Shown in pieces: positions 8,575-18,254 of a stretch of DNA of 64,000 bases. Made by a program: the position numbers and the translations under genes. The stretch's first letter is position 1; each line of letters starts with the position of its first letter. The stretch lies in the NCBI RefSeq assembly GCF_029633825.1, contig NZ_CP090640.1, forward strand, positions 1,922,001 through 1,986,000, given 5' to 3'. A model generated the notes under the pieces. That model was not told the DNA's origin. It did no database searches and saw only the letters and a program-made list of their open reading frames with translations. This DNA comes from Burkholderia contaminans. GTDB lineage: Bacteria; Pseudomonadota; Gammaproteobacteria; Burkholderiales; Burkholderiaceae.

Positions 8575-9735
8575 TCAGACTGCGCGCTGCGGCGCGACCC
8601 GGCGCTCCCACAGCGCGGCAGTGACGAACGCCGCGACGCAGACGACCAGCACGCCGACCAGCGCGTTGCTGCCCAGTTGTTCCATCAACGCGCCGGCGAC
8701 CAGCGGGCCGCCGAAGCTCGCGGCGCTCCACGACGCCGACACGAGCGAGCTTGCGGTGACGAGCGCCGCACCGCGGAAGCGTTCACCGCACGCGACGAGC
8801 GACAGTGTGTAGATGCTGCCGGCCGCCGCGCCGAGCACGAACAGCAGCGGCCAGCACAGCCACGGAGTGGCGATCACGAACGGCAGCAGCGGCAGGCCGG
8901 CGAGCACGATCCAGCCTGCGCTGAGGTGCACGCGTTCGCGGCCGAGCTTGTCCGCGAGCCAGCCGATCGGGAACTGCATCGCGGTATCGCCGAACAGCAT
9001 GATCGACGCGAGCAGCACGGCGGTCGCGCTCGCGACGCCGTGGTCCATCGCATAGAGCGGTAGCAGCGACAGCGCGAGCGTGTCGAACAGCGCGAAGAAG
9101 CCGGTGCCGATGATCAGCGCGGGCATGCGCGGCAGGATGTCGAGCCAGCGGCCGTGCGCTTCGTGATGCGCGTCGTCGCCGGCGAGCGGTGCGCGCCGGA
9201 TCGTCGCGAGCGTCGGCAGCGCGAGCAGGAACAGTGCGCCGCACAACGCGAAGCGGATGCTCGTTGCCTCGGCGATCTGGCTCACGAGCACGGGGCCCGC
9301 CATCTGGAACAGCGTGAAGTTGGTCGCGTAGATCGCGACGACGCGGCCGCGCGTCGAATCGTCGGCGAGCTGGTTGACCCACGCCTCGCCGATCGTGAAC
9401 AGCAGCATTAGCGCCGCGCCGCACAGCACGCGCAGCGCGCCCCACAGGATCAGGTTCGACGTGAACTGCATCAGTGCGGTGGCGGCCGCGAGCAGCACGA
9501 CCGATACGACGATCGCGCGGCGCGAGCCGATGTGTCGCGCGAGCGCGGTGACGAACGGGACGATCGCGAGGCCGCCGAGTGCCTGCGCGGCCGTCAGCAT
9601 GCCGACGACGTTGGTGCCGTGTCCGGCTTCGGTCAGCGCGAGTGCGGTGAGCGGCAGCGTGGCGCCGGTGCCGAGACCGACGACCGCGACGCTCAGGATG
9701 AGTGCGAGGAAATCGCGATTAAGAATGGCTTTCAT
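8575..9735 (-). CDS. MFS transporter, YcaD-like
   Basis: This 386-residue protein has about 12 predicted membrane helices and resembles the YcaD group of major facilitator proteins in length and in segments such as GEAWVNQLAD, RGRVVAIYATNFTLFQMAGP and GWLADKLGRERV. Substrates of this group are not established. It is transcribed leftward, convergent with the homogentisate operon, and has no functional partner beside it. The next transporter gene starts about 1.2 kb away on the same strand but belongs to a different subfamily. Confidence 0.82.
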   Translation of the reverse strand: MKAILNRDFLALILSVAVVGLGTGATLPLTALALTEAGHGTNVVGMLTAAQALGGLAIVPFVTALARHIGSRRAIVVSVVLLAAATALMQFTSNLILWGALRVLCGAALMLLFTIGEAWVNQLADDSTRGRVVAIYATNFTLFQMAGPVLVSQIAEATSIRFALCGALFLLALPTLATIRRAPLAGDDAHHEAHGRWLDILPRMPALIIGTGFFALFDTLALSLLPLYAMDHGVASATAVLLASIMLFGDTAMQFPIGWLADKLGRERVHLSAGWIVLAGLPLLPFVIATPWLCWPLLFVLGAAAGSIYTLSLVACGERFRGAALVTASSLVSASWSAASFGGPLVAGALMEQLGSNALVGVLVVCVAAFVTAALWERRVAPQRAV

Positions 9736-9828
9736 CGGCGGGGATGCTACACCGCGGACCTTGAAAGGTCCATGAAGGCCATCAGGTCCGCGTGGAGTTG
9801 TGCACGCAACGATTTCGACAGGGTGGCT

Positions 9829-10998
9829 TCAGACGTACTCGGTCGGCACGGTTACCGGTCGTCGTTCGAGCGACGCCGACCACAGCGTGAGCGCGAGCGC
9901 TGCAACAGCCATCGCCACACCGACCCATGGCAGGTTCACGAGCGACACGCCTGAGCCGATCGCCATCCCGCCGAGCCACGCGCCGGTCGCGTTGCCGAGG
10001 TTGAACGCGCCCTGGTTCAGCGTCGACGCGAGGTTCGGCGCGTCGCTGGCGCGGTCGACGATCAGGATCTGCAGCGGCGGCACGATCGCGAACGCGAGGA
10101 TGCCCCACACGAAGATCGTCGCGAGCGCGGCGAACGGCAGGTGCATCGTGCCCGCGAACAGCGCGAGGACCACGCCGATCAGCGCGAGCGTCGCGATCAG
10201 CGACGGCATCCGGCGCCAGTCGGCGAGCTTGCCGCCGAGCGTGCCGCCGACCGTCAGCCCGAGGCCGAACAGCAGCAGCACGTAGGTGACCTGGCGCGGC
10301 GAGAAGCCCGTCACGTCCTCGAGGATCGGCGTGATGTACGTGAACACGCTGAACAGGCTCGCCGACGCGAGCACGCTGATGCCGAGCACCATCAGCACCT
10401 GCGGATGTTTCAGCACGCTGAATTCGCGCGTGATGCTGGTGTCGGGCATCGCGAGATTCTTCGGCAGGCAGACGGCGAGCGCGGCGGCCGCGGCGATGCC
10501 GATGCCGGTGACGGCCCAGAACGTCGCGCGCCAGCCGTATGCCTGGCCGAGCGCGGTGCCGAGCGGCACGCCGAGCACGTTCGCGAGCGTCAGGCCGGTG
10601 AACATCAGCGCGATCGCCTGCGCGCGACGGTTCGGCGCAACGAGGTTGCTCGCGACCACCGAGCCGATCCCGAAGAACGCGCCGTGGCAGAACGCCGTGA
10701 CGACGCGCGCGGCCATCAGCACCGCATAGCCCGGCGCGATCGCGCAGAACAGGTTGCCCGCGATGAACAGCCCGATCAGGCCCATCAGCGCGCGCTTGCG
10801 CGGCATCTTCGCGGTGACGATCGCAAGGATCGGCGCACCGATCGTCACGCCGAGCGCATAGCCCGACACGAGCATGCCGGCGGCCGGGATCGACACGCCG
10901 AGATCGCGCGCGACATCGGGCAGCAACCCCATGATCACGAATTCGGTGGTACCGATTCCAAATGCGGCGACGGCGAGGGCGAAAAGAGGTAAGGGCAT
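9829..10998 (-). CDS. MFS transporter of the DHA1/AraJ-YdhP group
   Basis: This 389-residue protein has 12 hydrophobic segments. Helix 1 carries FGIGTTEFVIMGLLPDVA, a signature of the AraJ/YdhP subfamily, followed by the loop ILAIVTAKMPRKRALM and AFCHGAFFGIG in helix 4-5. These proteins are putative drug or sugar-derivative effluxers, and the real substrate cannot be read from sequence. It ends with a short YV tail at 9829, 93 bases before the YcaD-like gene. Confidence 0.83.
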   Translation of the reverse strand: MPLPLFALAVAAFGIGTTEFVIMGLLPDVARDLGVSIPAAGMLVSGYALGVTIGAPILAIVTAKMPRKRALMGLIGLFIAGNLFCAIAPGYAVLMAARVVTAFCHGAFFGIGSVVASNLVAPNRRAQAIALMFTGLTLANVLGVPLGTALGQAYGWRATFWAVTGIGIAAAAALAVCLPKNLAMPDTSITREFSVLKHPQVLMVLGISVLASASLFSVFTYITPILEDVTGFSPRQVTYVLLLFGLGLTVGGTLGGKLADWRRMPSLIATLALIGVVLALFAGTMHLPFAALATIFVWGILAFAIVPPLQILIVDRASDAPNLASTLNQGAFNLGNATGAWLGGMAIGSGVSLVNLPWVGVAMAVAALALTLWSASLERRPVTVPTEYV

Positions 10999-11231
10999 CG
11001 CGGTGGGCTCGGGAAAAGCCGCCGCTCGGGCTGGCGCAGGATGCGCGGTGCGGGGCGGGCGGGAAGGCGAACGACAGCCGCGATTCTACTTCAGTGAAAA
11101 CCCCTATGCTTGGGGCCAAAACGGTTGTTGCCGGCGTGCGACGGGATTGCCCGCGTGGCGCTCACAGTGTGGGATTCGGCGGCCCTGGCGGCGGTGAAAT
11201 TGCGGGGGCGGAACGATGATGGCGCGGGCTC

Positions 11232-11996
11232 TCAGGCGATGCGTTCGCGGGACCCGCCGACGCTCGCGGTCGAAGCGCTTGCCGAGTCGGTCCCGGTTTC
11301 CGTTGCCGCGTCCGCCACGTCGGCGGGCGATGATGGTGAGCCGGCGGCATCGATCGCGGCCGGATCGCTCCAGCCGTTTTCGAACAGGCACGCTTCGATC
11401 GGCATCCGCGCGGCCCAGCGCTCCTGCTCGAGCATCGGCTTTGCGTAGAACGCGTCGACGTGCCCGACGCACAGCACGGCGATCGGCTTCGCGCCGTCGG
11501 GCATCCGCAGCAGCGTGCGCAGCGCTTCGACGTCGAACAGCGACACCCAACCCATCCCGAGCCCTTCGGCGCGGGCCGCGAGCCACATGTTCTGGATCGC
11601 GCACGCGGCGGACGCGAGATCCATCTCCGGCAGCGTGCGACGGCCGAACACGTGGCGCTCGCGGCCGTCGGCGAGCGCGACGACCAGCAGCTCGCCGCAT
11701 TCGCGCACGCCTTCGACTTTCAGCCGCATGAATTCGTCCTGGCGCTCGCCGAGCGCGTCGGCGGTCGCACGGCGCTCGGCGTCGACCAGCGCGTGGATCG
11801 CGGTGCGCAGCGCCGGATCGGTGACGCGGATGAAGCGCCACGGCTGCATGAAGCCGACGCTCGGGGCGTGATGCGCCGCGCGCAGCAGGCGCGCGAGCAC
11901 GGAGGGATCGACGGGCGCCGGCGTGAAGTGGCGCATGTCGCGCCGTTCGAAAATGGCGCGGTAGACGGCGGCGATGTCGGAATCGTCGAAACGCAT
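11232..11996 (-). CDS. bluB: 5,6-Dimethylbenzimidazole synthase (BluB, nitroreductase fold)
   Basis: BluB cleaves reduced FMN with O2 to make the lower ligand of vitamin B12. The protein shows the family hallmarks: RRDMRHFTPAPVD at the start, RAAHHAPSVGFMQPWRFIRV (the BluB version of the nitroreductase FMN loop), TLPEMDLASAACAIQNMWLA and GMGWVSLFD. The last 45 or so residues after LFENGW are Ser/Ala/Thr/Asp-rich and look disordered, making the protein (254 aa) longer than the usual core. No other cobalamin gene is in the window, so it appears to stand alone. Confidence 0.88.
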   Translation of the reverse strand: MRFDDSDIAAVYRAIFERRDMRHFTPAPVDPSVLARLLRAAHHAPSVGFMQPWRFIRVTDPALRTAIHALVDAERRATADALGERQDEFMRLKVEGVRECGELLVVALADGRERHVFGRRTLPEMDLASAACAIQNMWLAARAEGLGMGWVSLFDVEALRTLLRMPDGAKPIAVLCVGHVDAFYAKPMLEQERWAARMPIEACLFENGWSDPAAIDAAGSPSSPADVADAATETGTDSASASTASVGGSRERIA

Positions 11997-12176
11997 GGAC
12001 GGGAGGCGGCGGGATAACGTCGGCGCAACGATAGCAGACGGCGCACGCGCCGCGTTACATCATTTGAAACAAAGCGCGAAATTGTTGACGCAAAAGGTCG
12101 TGTTTTCAGCGGCGATCAAAAGCAAACGATTGCGATATCGCTTGCAACCACGAAATGGCCCGGTTTAGTCGATTTC

Positions 12177-13175
12177 TCAGCGATTCGCCGTCACGACGTT
12201 CTGCGGCGTGCCCGCATGCCACGCCTCGATGTTCAACAGCGTGGTGTGCGCGATCTCGGCGAGCGCTTCGCGCGTGAAGAATGCCTGGTGCGACGTGACG
12301 ATCACGTTCGGGAACGTCAGCAGGCGGGCGAGCACGTCGTCCTGCAGCGGCAGGTCGGAGTGATCCTCGAAGAAGAGCCCGCTTTCCTCTTCGTACACGT
12401 CGAGCCCGAGATGGCCGAGCTGGCCGCTCTTGAGCGCGTCGACCAGCGCCTGCGCATCGACGAGGCCGCCGCGCCCGGTGTTGATCAGCATCGCGCCGTG
12501 CTTCATCCGCGCGAGCGTCCGTTCGTTGATCAGATGGTGCGTCGACGGCAGCAGCGGGCAGTGCAGGCTGACGATGTCGGCGTGGTGCAGCAACGCGTCG
12601 AGCTCGACATAGCGCGCGCCGAACGCGATCAGCTCGTCGTTGTACGGCGGCACCGAGTGCGCGAGCACATGCATCCCGAAGCCCATCATGATCTTCGCGA
12701 ATACGCTGCCGATGATGCCGGTGCCGATCACGCCGACGGTCTTGCCGTGCAGGTCGAAGCCGAGCAGGCCGTTCAGCGAGAAGTCGCCTTCGCGGGTGCG
12801 CGCGACGGCGCGCGGCAGGCGCCGGTTGAGGGCGAGGATCAGCGCGACCGCGTGCTCGGCAACCGCGTGCGGTGAATAGGCGGGCACGCGCACCACCGTG
12901 ATGCCGAGCCGCTCGGCGGCGGCCAGGTCGACGTGGTTGAAGCCCGCCGAGCGCAGCGCGATCAGGCGCGTGCCGCCGTCCGCCAGCCGTTCGAGGACGG
13001 CCGCGTCGACGGTGTCGTTGACGAACGGGCAGACGACGTCATAGCCGTGCGCGAGGATCGCGGTTTCCGCGTCGAGGTGCGACGGCTGGAAGTGCAGCCG
13101 ATAGCCGAACTGCCGGTTGGCGGCAGCAAACGAATCGTCGTCGTACTGCCGGCTGCTGAACAGGATCACGCGCAC
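12177..13175 (-). CDS. ldhA: D-lactate dehydrogenase (2-hydroxyacid dehydrogenase family)
   Basis: This 332-residue NAD-dependent enzyme interconverts pyruvate and D-lactate. The Rossmann glycine motif is VGVIGTGIIGSVFAK. The catalytic trio is present: Arg in NTGRGGLVDA, Glu in LDVYEEESG and His in VTSHQAFFTREAL. The substrate-binding segment ALRSAGFNHVDL and the SLHCPLLPSTHHLIN block match fermentative LdhA more closely than glycerate or phosphoglycerate dehydrogenases. It lies 30 bases downstream of, and on the same strand as, the LysR gene that precedes it, so they may share a transcript. Confidence 0.87.
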   Translation of the reverse strand: MRVILFSSRQYDDDSFAAANRQFGYRLHFQPSHLDAETAILAHGYDVVCPFVNDTVDAAVLERLADGGTRLIALRSAGFNHVDLAAAERLGITVVRVPAYSPHAVAEHAVALILALNRRLPRAVARTREGDFSLNGLLGFDLHGKTVGVIGTGIIGSVFAKIMMGFGMHVLAHSVPPYNDELIAFGARYVELDALLHHADIVSLHCPLLPSTHHLINERTLARMKHGAMLINTGRGGLVDAQALVDALKSGQLGHLGLDVYEEESGLFFEDHSDLPLQDDVLARLLTFPNVIVTSHQAFFTREALAEIAHTTLLNIEAWHAGTPQNVVTANR

Positions 13176-13205
13176 GTTGCACCTCCGAAGGCTGACGCGC
13201 GCAGT

Positions 13206-14189
13206 TTACTGCAGCCCCGTGACGATGTCGGAGCGGTCGGGGCCGCGCGACGGCCGCAGGAAGCCGTAATCGGTGTGTTCGCGGGCCGGCTGCGCGCTGA
13301 AGTGATCGAGCGCGTGCTCGACGAAGCTGCGCGTGCGCGCCGGCACGTACTGGCGATTCGGGTAGACGAGCGACAGCTGCGTGTCGGGATCGTCGATCCG
13401 ATAGCCGGCCATCAGCCGCACGAGCGCGCCGCTGGCGAGCGCGCTGGCGACGCACGGCTCGGGCAGCACCGCGATGCCCGCGCCGGCCACGGCGGCCGCG
13501 TGGACGAGCGCGAGCTGGTTGACCGTGCAGGCCGGACGCACCGTGACGGAATGCGCGACGCCGTCGTGGCCGACCAGTTGCCACGTGGGCGCATGCTGGT
13601 GCGGCGCGAGCGTGACCCAGTCGTGGCCCGGCAGGTCGTCGGGCAGGCGCGGTTCGCCGCGTCGCTCGAGATAGGCCGGCGCCGCGACCGCGACGAACGG
13701 GTTGGGCGAAAGTGCGTGGCCGATCAGCGTCGGGTTGCCGTCGAGCCGGTTGCCCGTGACGATGCCGACGTCGTACCCGGAATCGAGCACGTCGAGCGGC
13801 CCCTCGGCGACGGTCAGCTGCACGCGCAACTCGGGATAGCGGTGCCGGAAGGTGCTGACGAGCGGTGTCAGCGCAAGCGGCGACAGCAGGCCCGACGCGA
13901 CGACACGCAGCGTGCCGGCCGGTTCGCGCACGGCATGCGCGACGGACGATTCGAGATGGTCGAATTCCTCGAGCAGCGCCCGGCACCCGTCGAGGTAGCG
14001 CACGCCGGCCTCGGTGAGCGACAGGTTCCGCGTGGTGCGGTGGATCAGCCGGGTGTTCAGGTGGCCCTCGAGCATCGCGATCGAACGCGTGACGAGTGCA
14101 TTGGACACGCCGAGATGGTGCGCCGCGCGCCGGAAGCTCTGCTGCTCGGCGACGCAGACGAATACACGCATGGTCTGAATCTGGTTCAT
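13206..14189 (-). CDS. LysR-family transcriptional regulator
   Basis: This 327-residue protein has the N-terminal winged HTH (FRRAAHHLGVSNALVTRSI, residues about 19-37), the linker helix and a periplasmic-binding-protein-like effector domain. The C-terminal region has the VYPNRQYVPARTRSFVEH block of the CrgA/DsdC-like branch. It is upstream of and collinear with ldhA, and divergent from the aminotransferase gene across a 742-base AT-rich gap; either could be its target. Start ATG 14189 gives a normal N-terminus (MNQIQTMRVF). Confidence 0.88.
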   Translation of the reverse strand: MNQIQTMRVFVCVAEQQSFRRAAHHLGVSNALVTRSIAMLEGHLNTRLIHRTTRNLSLTEAGVRYLDGCRALLEEFDHLESSVAHAVREPAGTLRVVASGLLSPLALTPLVSTFRHRYPELRVQLTVAEGPLDVLDSGYDVGIVTGNRLDGNPTLIGHALSPNPFVAVAAPAYLERRGEPRLPDDLPGHDWVTLAPHQHAPTWQLVGHDGVAHSVTVRPACTVNQLALVHAAAVAGAGIAVLPEPCVASALASGALVRLMAGYRIDDPDTQLSLVYPNRQYVPARTRSFVEHALDHFSAQPAREHTDYGFLRPSRGPDRSDIVTGLQ

Positions 14190-14931
14190 GGCTTGCGTAT
14201 TTCTGGCCCGGTTGATTGATTATGGTTGTGGTTTTACGCCGCGCAACCTCGAAAGCGCCTCGCGCGGCCCTCAGTTTTCCGTCGTATCGAAAAATCGTTT
14301 TTTTCGATTCCGCAGATGATTGTTCAATACAGAGCGATATCCGTCAACCTGAGAAAAGGGGCGGGTTGCGGAAAATCGAAATCGGGAGTAACGGGTTAAA
14401 CGTGGCGCTGTCTCGCATGCCTGCCGTTCAAAGGCGGCACGGTATTCGATAAGCATGTCTCATGCGAGTATTTCGTATTTAATTCAACAAGTTGTGATCA
14501 ATTTGTGCGGATTTCTTCAGGTATTGCCAGGAAGCGTGCCCCAATTCATGCCGAAATAATGGATGTTTTTCGGGCATGCCAGGGTTTTGCGTATCGGATT
14601 CTGCGAGATGATTTTCATCATGGATCCGGTCTATTTCAATCGATGCGGAAGTCGCGCTGAAGCGGCGATGTCGACGAGGCGCGGTGTTATTGACGAAGTA
14701 AATCGTGCGATTGACGCGCGAGTGGAACCGTTTCACCACCTGGCCGGCCATCCATTTTCAATCCGGACGGCCGGCGCACGGCCGCTGGCCCGGTCCGGCG
14801 ACCGGGCCGCCGTCGCGCTGTCCGGCCGCGCGTGCCTCTTGCGCGAGGCGGCGGAACGCGGAATGATCGATCAGTTCGCCATGCAGTGCGGCGGGCGTCC
14901 GTGCACTTCCTTTCCTCACCTTTTGCCAGCC
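14190..14931. other. Long AT-rich intergenic region between divergent LysR and aminotransferase genes
   Basis: These 742 bases are clearly lower in GC than both neighbours and contain no gene I can support. Short frames exist, for example a 90-codon minus frame at 14479-14751, but they match no family I know. A hairpin at 14286-14308 pairs ATCGAAAAA with TTTTTCGAT around five bases. The region presumably holds both promoters. Confidence 0.55.
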
Positions 14932-16143
14932 ATGTCCATTGATTACTCGCCGATTCCCTGTCCCGTCGTCGTGCCGCTCGACGCGATCCTGCCCGAAGAA
15001 CCGCTGCTGATGATGGGGGCCGGCCCGGTCCCGATCCCGGCCGCCGTCGCGAAGGCGAACACGGTCGTGATCAACCACCTCGGCGCGACGATGGCGAAGA
15101 TCATCGAGCAGGTGAAGGAGATGGCGCGCTACGTGTTCCAGACCCGCACGAAGTGGGTGCTCGGTGTCGCGGGGCCCGGTTCGGCCGCGATGGAGATGGC
15201 GATCTCGAACCTCGCGTGGCGCGGCACGCGCGTGCTGTCGATCCGCAACGGCTTCTTCAGCGCGCGGATGGCCGAGATGGCCACGCGCGTCGGCGCCGAC
15301 GTCGCGACGCTCGAAGTGGCCGACCGCGCAGTCGCCAGCCTCGACGAGATCGCGGACGCAATCGCGCGCGAGCGGCCCGAGATCGTCACGATCGTGCAGG
15401 GCGAGACGTCGAATACCGTATGGAACCGCGACCTGCGCGACATCGCGGCGCTCGCGAAGGCGGCCGGCGCGCTGGTGGTCGTCGACGCGGTGTGCACGCT
15501 GTCGACGATGCCGCTCGAGATGGACGCGTGGGGTATCGACGCGGTGATCACGGGCGGCCAGAAGGGGCTGTCGTCGATTCCGGGCGTGTCGCTGATCGCG
15601 TTCTCCGATGCCGCGTGGGAGCGGATGAAGACTCGCCCCGAGCCGAACGCGCACTGGTGCCTCGACATGGCGCTCGCCGAGAACTTCTGGCACAACGCCG
15701 GTTATCACTACACGGCGCCCGTGTCGGGCGTGCTCGCGCTGCACGAAGCGCTGCGGCTCGTCTGTGCGGAGACGCTCGAAAGCCGCTTCGCGCGCCACCT
15801 GCGCTGCTCGCTCGCGCTGCAGGCGGGCGTCGAGTCGATGGGTCTCAAGCTCTATGCGCCGAAGGACTGCCGGCTCAATTCAGTGGTCGGGATCGAGACG
15901 CCGGAAGGGCTCACGCCGGGGATGGTCTGCGGCCATATCTCGAAGCAGTACCAGGTCGAGATCTCGGGCTCGTTCGGCTTGCCGATCGTACGGATCGGGC
16001 AGATGGGCGAGCAGTGCCGCGAACACAACCTGTTCCGCACGCTGCATGCATTTGGCCGCACGATGGTCGATCTGAAGGTGCCGGTCGACCTGCCGGCCGG
16101 CGTCGCGGCACTCGAACAGGAACTGTCGCGGCGCGGCGCGTAA
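14932..16143 (+). CDS. PLP-dependent class-V aminotransferase (alanine--glyoxylate type)
   Basis: This 403-residue fold-type I enzyme has the signatures of the alanine/serine:glyoxylate and pyridoxamine:pyruvate aminotransferases. MMGAGPVPIP is at the N-terminus, VAGPGSAAMEMAISNL binds the PLP phosphate, VVDAVCTLS holds the cofactor aspartate, and the Schiff-base lysine is in ITGGQKGLSS. The C-terminal VRIGQMGEQ block carries the carboxylate-binding arginine. ATG 14932 (MSIDYSPIP) is preferred over an earlier in-frame start at 14563 because the extra 123 residues have no family match. The exact amino donor is unknown. An AraC gene is convergent 27 bases downstream. Confidence 0.83.
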   Translation: MSIDYSPIPCPVVVPLDAILPEEPLLMMGAGPVPIPAAVAKANTVVINHLGATMAKIIEQVKEMARYVFQTRTKWVLGVAGPGSAAMEMAISNLAWRGTRVLSIRNGFFSARMAEMATRVGADVATLEVADRAVASLDEIADAIARERPEIVTIVQGETSNTVWNRDLRDIAALAKAAGALVVVDAVCTLSTMPLEMDAWGIDAVITGGQKGLSSIPGVSLIAFSDAAWERMKTRPEPNAHWCLDMALAENFWHNAGYHYTAPVSGVLALHEALRLVCAETLESRFARHLRCSLALQAGVESMGLKLYAPKDCRLNSVVGIETPEGLTPGMVCGHISKQYQVEISGSFGLPIVRIGQMGEQCREHNLFRTLHAFGRTMVDLKVPVDLPAGVAALEQELSRRGA

Positions 16144-16170
16144 GCCGCGAAACGGGGAGAGGGGTCGCGC

Positions 16171-17106
16171 TCAGCGGCCCTGCATCGCGCGCCGGTACGT
16201 ATTCGGCGTCGTGCCATGTGCGTCGCGAAAGCGATGGCTGAAGTGGCCGGCATTCGCATAGCCGCACTCGGCCGCGATCTGCGCGAGCGGCAGCGCCGTC
16301 GTGCGCAGCAGCTCGCGCGCCCGCGCGAGGCGCTGCTCGGCCACCCACGCATGCGGCGCGCGGCCGAACGACAGCCGGAACATCCGCGAGAAGTGGTACT
16401 CGGACAGCGCGGCGACGTCGGCGAGTTCGCCGAGCGTCAGCGGTTGCGTCAGGTACGTGTCGATGTAGTCGCGCACGCGGCGGCGCACGGCCGGCGCGAG
16501 CCCGCCGCGGAACGACGTGTCGGTGCGGGTCGTGCTCTGCCCGCGCAGCAGCAGGCTCAGCACCTCGTGCGCGGTCTCGTTCACGCGCAGCCGTTCGTCG
16601 GCATCGTCCCAGCCGTCCAGCGCGAGCGAGCGCAGCAGCGCGGCGACGCGCGCATCCTCGAAGTAAGTGCGGTCCGCGAGCTTCAGCTCGCGCGGCTCAC
16701 GGTCGAGTTCGCGGATCGCGCGCTGCGTGAAGTGCTCGGGCAGGAAATACAGGTGGATGAAGTGCATCTCGCCGCGCACCCACCAGCGCGATTCATGGTC
16801 GCCCGGCAGCGCGCACAGCAGGCTCGGCGCGCCGTAGCGCGGCACGCGCTGGCGCTCCGTCCGGTAGCCGCCGTCGAGGTAGCACGACAGCGTGTGGTGG
16901 CCCGGCTGCTCGTAGACCGTCTCGCTTTCGTCGGTGATCCGCGTCCATTCGGCGATCGCCAGATGGTCGCCGAGCCACGCGAAGCGTTCGAGCGTCGCGT
17001 TCGCGTCGGCGAGCGTGCGGCAGACCGACTGCAGGCCGAACGGCAGATCGCCGCCAGCCAGGGCGGTGGGGTGGTCGACGGGGGGCGCGGAAAGGGAGAG
17101 GCTCAT
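16171..17106 (-). CDS. AraC-family transcriptional regulator
   Basis: This 311-residue protein has an N-terminal cupin-like sensing domain (SCYLDGGYRTERQRVPRYG, then MHFIHLYFLPEHF) and two C-terminal HTH motifs (LGELADVAALSEYHFSRMFR, then LAQIAAECGYANAGHFSHRF) typical of AraC/XylS. ATG 17106 (MSLSLSAPP) is chosen; a 20-residue Arg-rich upstream extension looks non-coding. It is divergent from the EamA transporter gene at 17242 and a likely regulator of it, by position only. Confidence 0.88.
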   Translation of the reverse strand: MSLSLSAPPVDHPTALAGGDLPFGLQSVCRTLADANATLERFAWLGDHLAIAEWTRITDESETVYEQPGHHTLSCYLDGGYRTERQRVPRYGAPSLLCALPGDHESRWWVRGEMHFIHLYFLPEHFTQRAIRELDREPRELKLADRTYFEDARVAALLRSLALDGWDDADERLRVNETAHEVLSLLLRGQSTTRTDTSFRGGLAPAVRRRVRDYIDTYLTQPLTLGELADVAALSEYHFSRMFRLSFGRAPHAWVAEQRLARARELLRTTALPLAQIAAECGYANAGHFSHRFRDAHGTTPNTYRRAMQGR

Positions 17107-17241
17107 GATGGCCCGAGTATAAGCGGGCGCGCGGCGCCGCGTGCGGCCGCCCGAAAAAGACCGCAATTCCGGACAATCGGCGCGCGCCGGGCGGCGGCAT
17201 AGTCGGGATCCGTCTCACCCGCTTTCTGGATCGTTGCCGCC

Positions 17242-18132
17242 ATGAACCTGTCGCTTTATTTCGTCACCGTGCTGATCTGGGGCACCACCTGGATCGCGAT
17301 CAAGTGGCAGCTCGCCTCCGTGCCGCCGCCCGTGTCGATCGCGTGGCGCTTCTGGCTCGCGGCCGCCGTGCTGTTCGCGCTGCTGCGCGTGATGCGCCGG
17401 CCGGTGCGCCCGCCGCGCGAAGCGTGGCGCTTTCTCCTCGCGCAGGGCTTTGCGCTGTTTTGCCTGAACTTCCTGTGCTTCTACTATGCGGAACAGGTCG
17501 TGCCGAGCGGCCTCGTCGCGGTGATCTTCTCGACCGCACCGCTGCTGAACTCGATCAACGGCCGCTTGTTCATGGGCCGTCCGCTGCGGCCGTCGGCGAT
17601 CGCCGGTGCGCTGCTCGGGCTGGCCGGTATCGCATGCCTGTTCTGGCAGCAGATGGCCGGCCACCTCGACGACCATGCGACGTGGATGGGGCTCGCGATC
17701 GCGTTTGCGGGCACGATGTGTTTCTCGATCGGCAACCTGCTGTCGAGCCGGATGCAGTCGATGGGGCTGCACCCGCTCGCGACCAACGGCTGGGCGATGC
17801 TGATCGGCGCGGCGATCCTGACCGTCGGCAGCGTGGCGGCCGGGATGCCGTTCACGCTCGACACGAGCCCGCGCTATCTCGGCGCGCTCGTCTACCTGGC
17901 CGTGCCCGGCTCGGTGATCGGCTTTACCGCCTATCTGACCCTCGTCGGCCGGATCGGGCCCGAGCGTGCCGCGTACTGCACGGTGCTGTTCCCGATCGTC
18001 GCGCTGGCCGTGTCGACGGTGTTCGAGGGCTACCAGTGGTCGCCGCTGGCGGTGGTGGGGCTGCTGCTCGTCGTGGCCGGCAATCTCGTCGCGTTCGACC
18101 TCACGCGGCGGTTGTTTCTGCGGACGGCCTGA
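17242..18132 (+). CDS. EamA/DMT-family transporter
   Basis: This 296-residue protein has ten hydrophobic segments arranged as two EamA repeats. The first begins VLIWGTTWIAIKWQL and contains FYYAEQVVPSGLVAVIFSTAP; the second contains GSVIGFTAYLTLVGRIGPERA. Members export amino acids, sugars or other small metabolites, and specificity cannot be read from sequence. It is divergent from an AraC regulator across 135 bases and ends at a bidirectional terminator shared with the convergent MFS gene. Confidence 0.88.
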   Translation: MNLSLYFVTVLIWGTTWIAIKWQLASVPPPVSIAWRFWLAAAVLFALLRVMRRPVRPPREAWRFLLAQGFALFCLNFLCFYYAEQVVPSGLVAVIFSTAPLLNSINGRLFMGRPLRPSAIAGALLGLAGIACLFWQQMAGHLDDHATWMGLAIAFAGTMCFSIGNLLSSRMQSMGLHPLATNGWAMLIGAAILTVGSVAAGMPFTLDTSPRYLGALVYLAVPGSVIGFTAYLTLVGRIGPERAAYCTVLFPIVALAVSTVFEGYQWSPLAVVGLLLVVAGNLVAFDLTRRLFLRTA

Positions 18133-18166
18133 TCGGCTTGTCCGCTACACCGGCCGAGTCGGATGC

Positions 18167-18194
18167 AAAAACGCCCGCGCGATGCGGGCGTTTT
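18167..18194. terminator. Bidirectional terminator between convergent transporter genes
   Basis: AAAAACGCCCGC at 18167-18178 pairs with GCGGGCGTTTT at 18184-18194. The A-run on one side and the T-run on the other let it stop transcription from both strands. Confidence 0.85.
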
Positions 18195-18254
18195 CCATTT
18201 GGCGGCCGGCGGCGTGATTTCCGCGACCAGCCCCCCTTTTCATGAACAGCGCGA

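Noticed and set aside
14563..14931. In-frame upstream extension of the aminotransferase (123 residues)
   Set aside because: The extra residues are unlike the family N-terminus and run through the AT-rich gap; ATG 14932 gives the expected length.
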